Assembly (NCBI GenBank): GCA_965178525.1
Contig: CBCXVS010000360.1
Span: 1-6,508, forward strand
Direction: 5' to 3'
DNA length: 6,508 nucleotides
Source: CBCXVS01 sp965178525
GTDB taxonomy: Bacteria > Tectomicrobia > Entotheonellia > Entotheonellales > Entotheonellaceae
Of this stretch, positions 6,456-6,508 are shown one piece after another (the stretch's first letter is position 1; each line of letters opens with the position of its first letter). The position numbers were made by a program, and so were the translations under genes. Under the pieces are notes generated by a model that saw nothing but the letters and a program-made list of their open reading frames with translations, was not told where the DNA came from and made no database searches.

Positions 6456-6483
6456 AGAATAGGCGGAGGGTTAAGTAGATCAA
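6456..6483 (-). promoter_or_regulatory. Weak sigma70-like promoter candidate for the operon
   Basis: On the minus strand TTGATC (6483-6478) is separated by 16 bases from TATTCT (6461-6456). Both hexamers match 4 of 6 consensus bases, and transcription would begin about 35 bases before the ATG at 6415. It is the best candidate I see in the 93 bases upstream of the first gene, but short motifs like this arise by chance. Confidence 0.25.
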
Positions 6484-6508
6484 CAGGTTAGCCCAATTCA
6501 AAAGTCCA

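Noticed and set aside
1..6508. CRISPR array, tRNA, rRNA or transposase gene
   Set aside because: No regularly spaced repeats, no cloverleaf-like sequence and no transposase or integrase motifs were found on reading both strands.

Overview
The window reads as one compact operon on the minus strand, moderately GC-rich, from a Gram-negative-type bacterium. That inference rests on the DevC/DevA exporter components, a class that normally works with a periplasmic adaptor and an outer-membrane channel. The phylum cannot be fixed from the sequence; such genes occur in cyanobacteria, proteobacteria, Nitrospirota and others.

In transcription order (right to left) the genes are: a cytoplasmic calcineurin-like metallophosphoesterase (6415-5306); a multi-spanning HTTM / vitamin-K-dependent gamma-carboxylase-like membrane protein (5302-3744), broken by an in-frame TAA and a frameshift; a DevC-type ABC permease (3734-2604), intact; a second, divergent DevC-type permease (2603-1346), broken by a frameshift close to its C-terminus; and a DevA-type ABC ATPase carrying an extra C-terminal cyclic-nucleotide-binding domain (1352-219). 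Gaps are 3 bases, 9 bases, about 0-3 bases and a 7-base overlap, so the five genes are very probably co-transcribed and translationally coupled. A weak sigma70-like promoter can be proposed upstream of the first gene.

The likely product of the last three genes is an inner-membrane exporter with two different permease halves and an ATPase that may be gated by cAMP or cGMP. The adaptor (DevB/HlyD family) is not in the window. The HTTM protein and the phosphoesterase may make or trim the exported substrate, but this is inferred from linkage only.

Three lesions (a TAA and two frameshifts) lie in otherwise well-preserved reading frames. They mean either recent decay of the operon or base errors in the assembly. 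One consequence is a misleading 794-residue open frame that looks like a permease-ATPase-cNMP fusion but is really devC and devA joined by out-of-frame sequence.

The left edge (1-218) carries, on the plus strand, what looks like the last residues of a family-4 glycosyltransferase running convergently into the operon, a TCTAGAG palindrome and a hairpin without a T-run. A perfect 15-base inverted repeat (63-77 and 6435-6449) brackets the operon, with weaker matching blocks outside it. No transposase, RNA gene or CRISPR array was seen.
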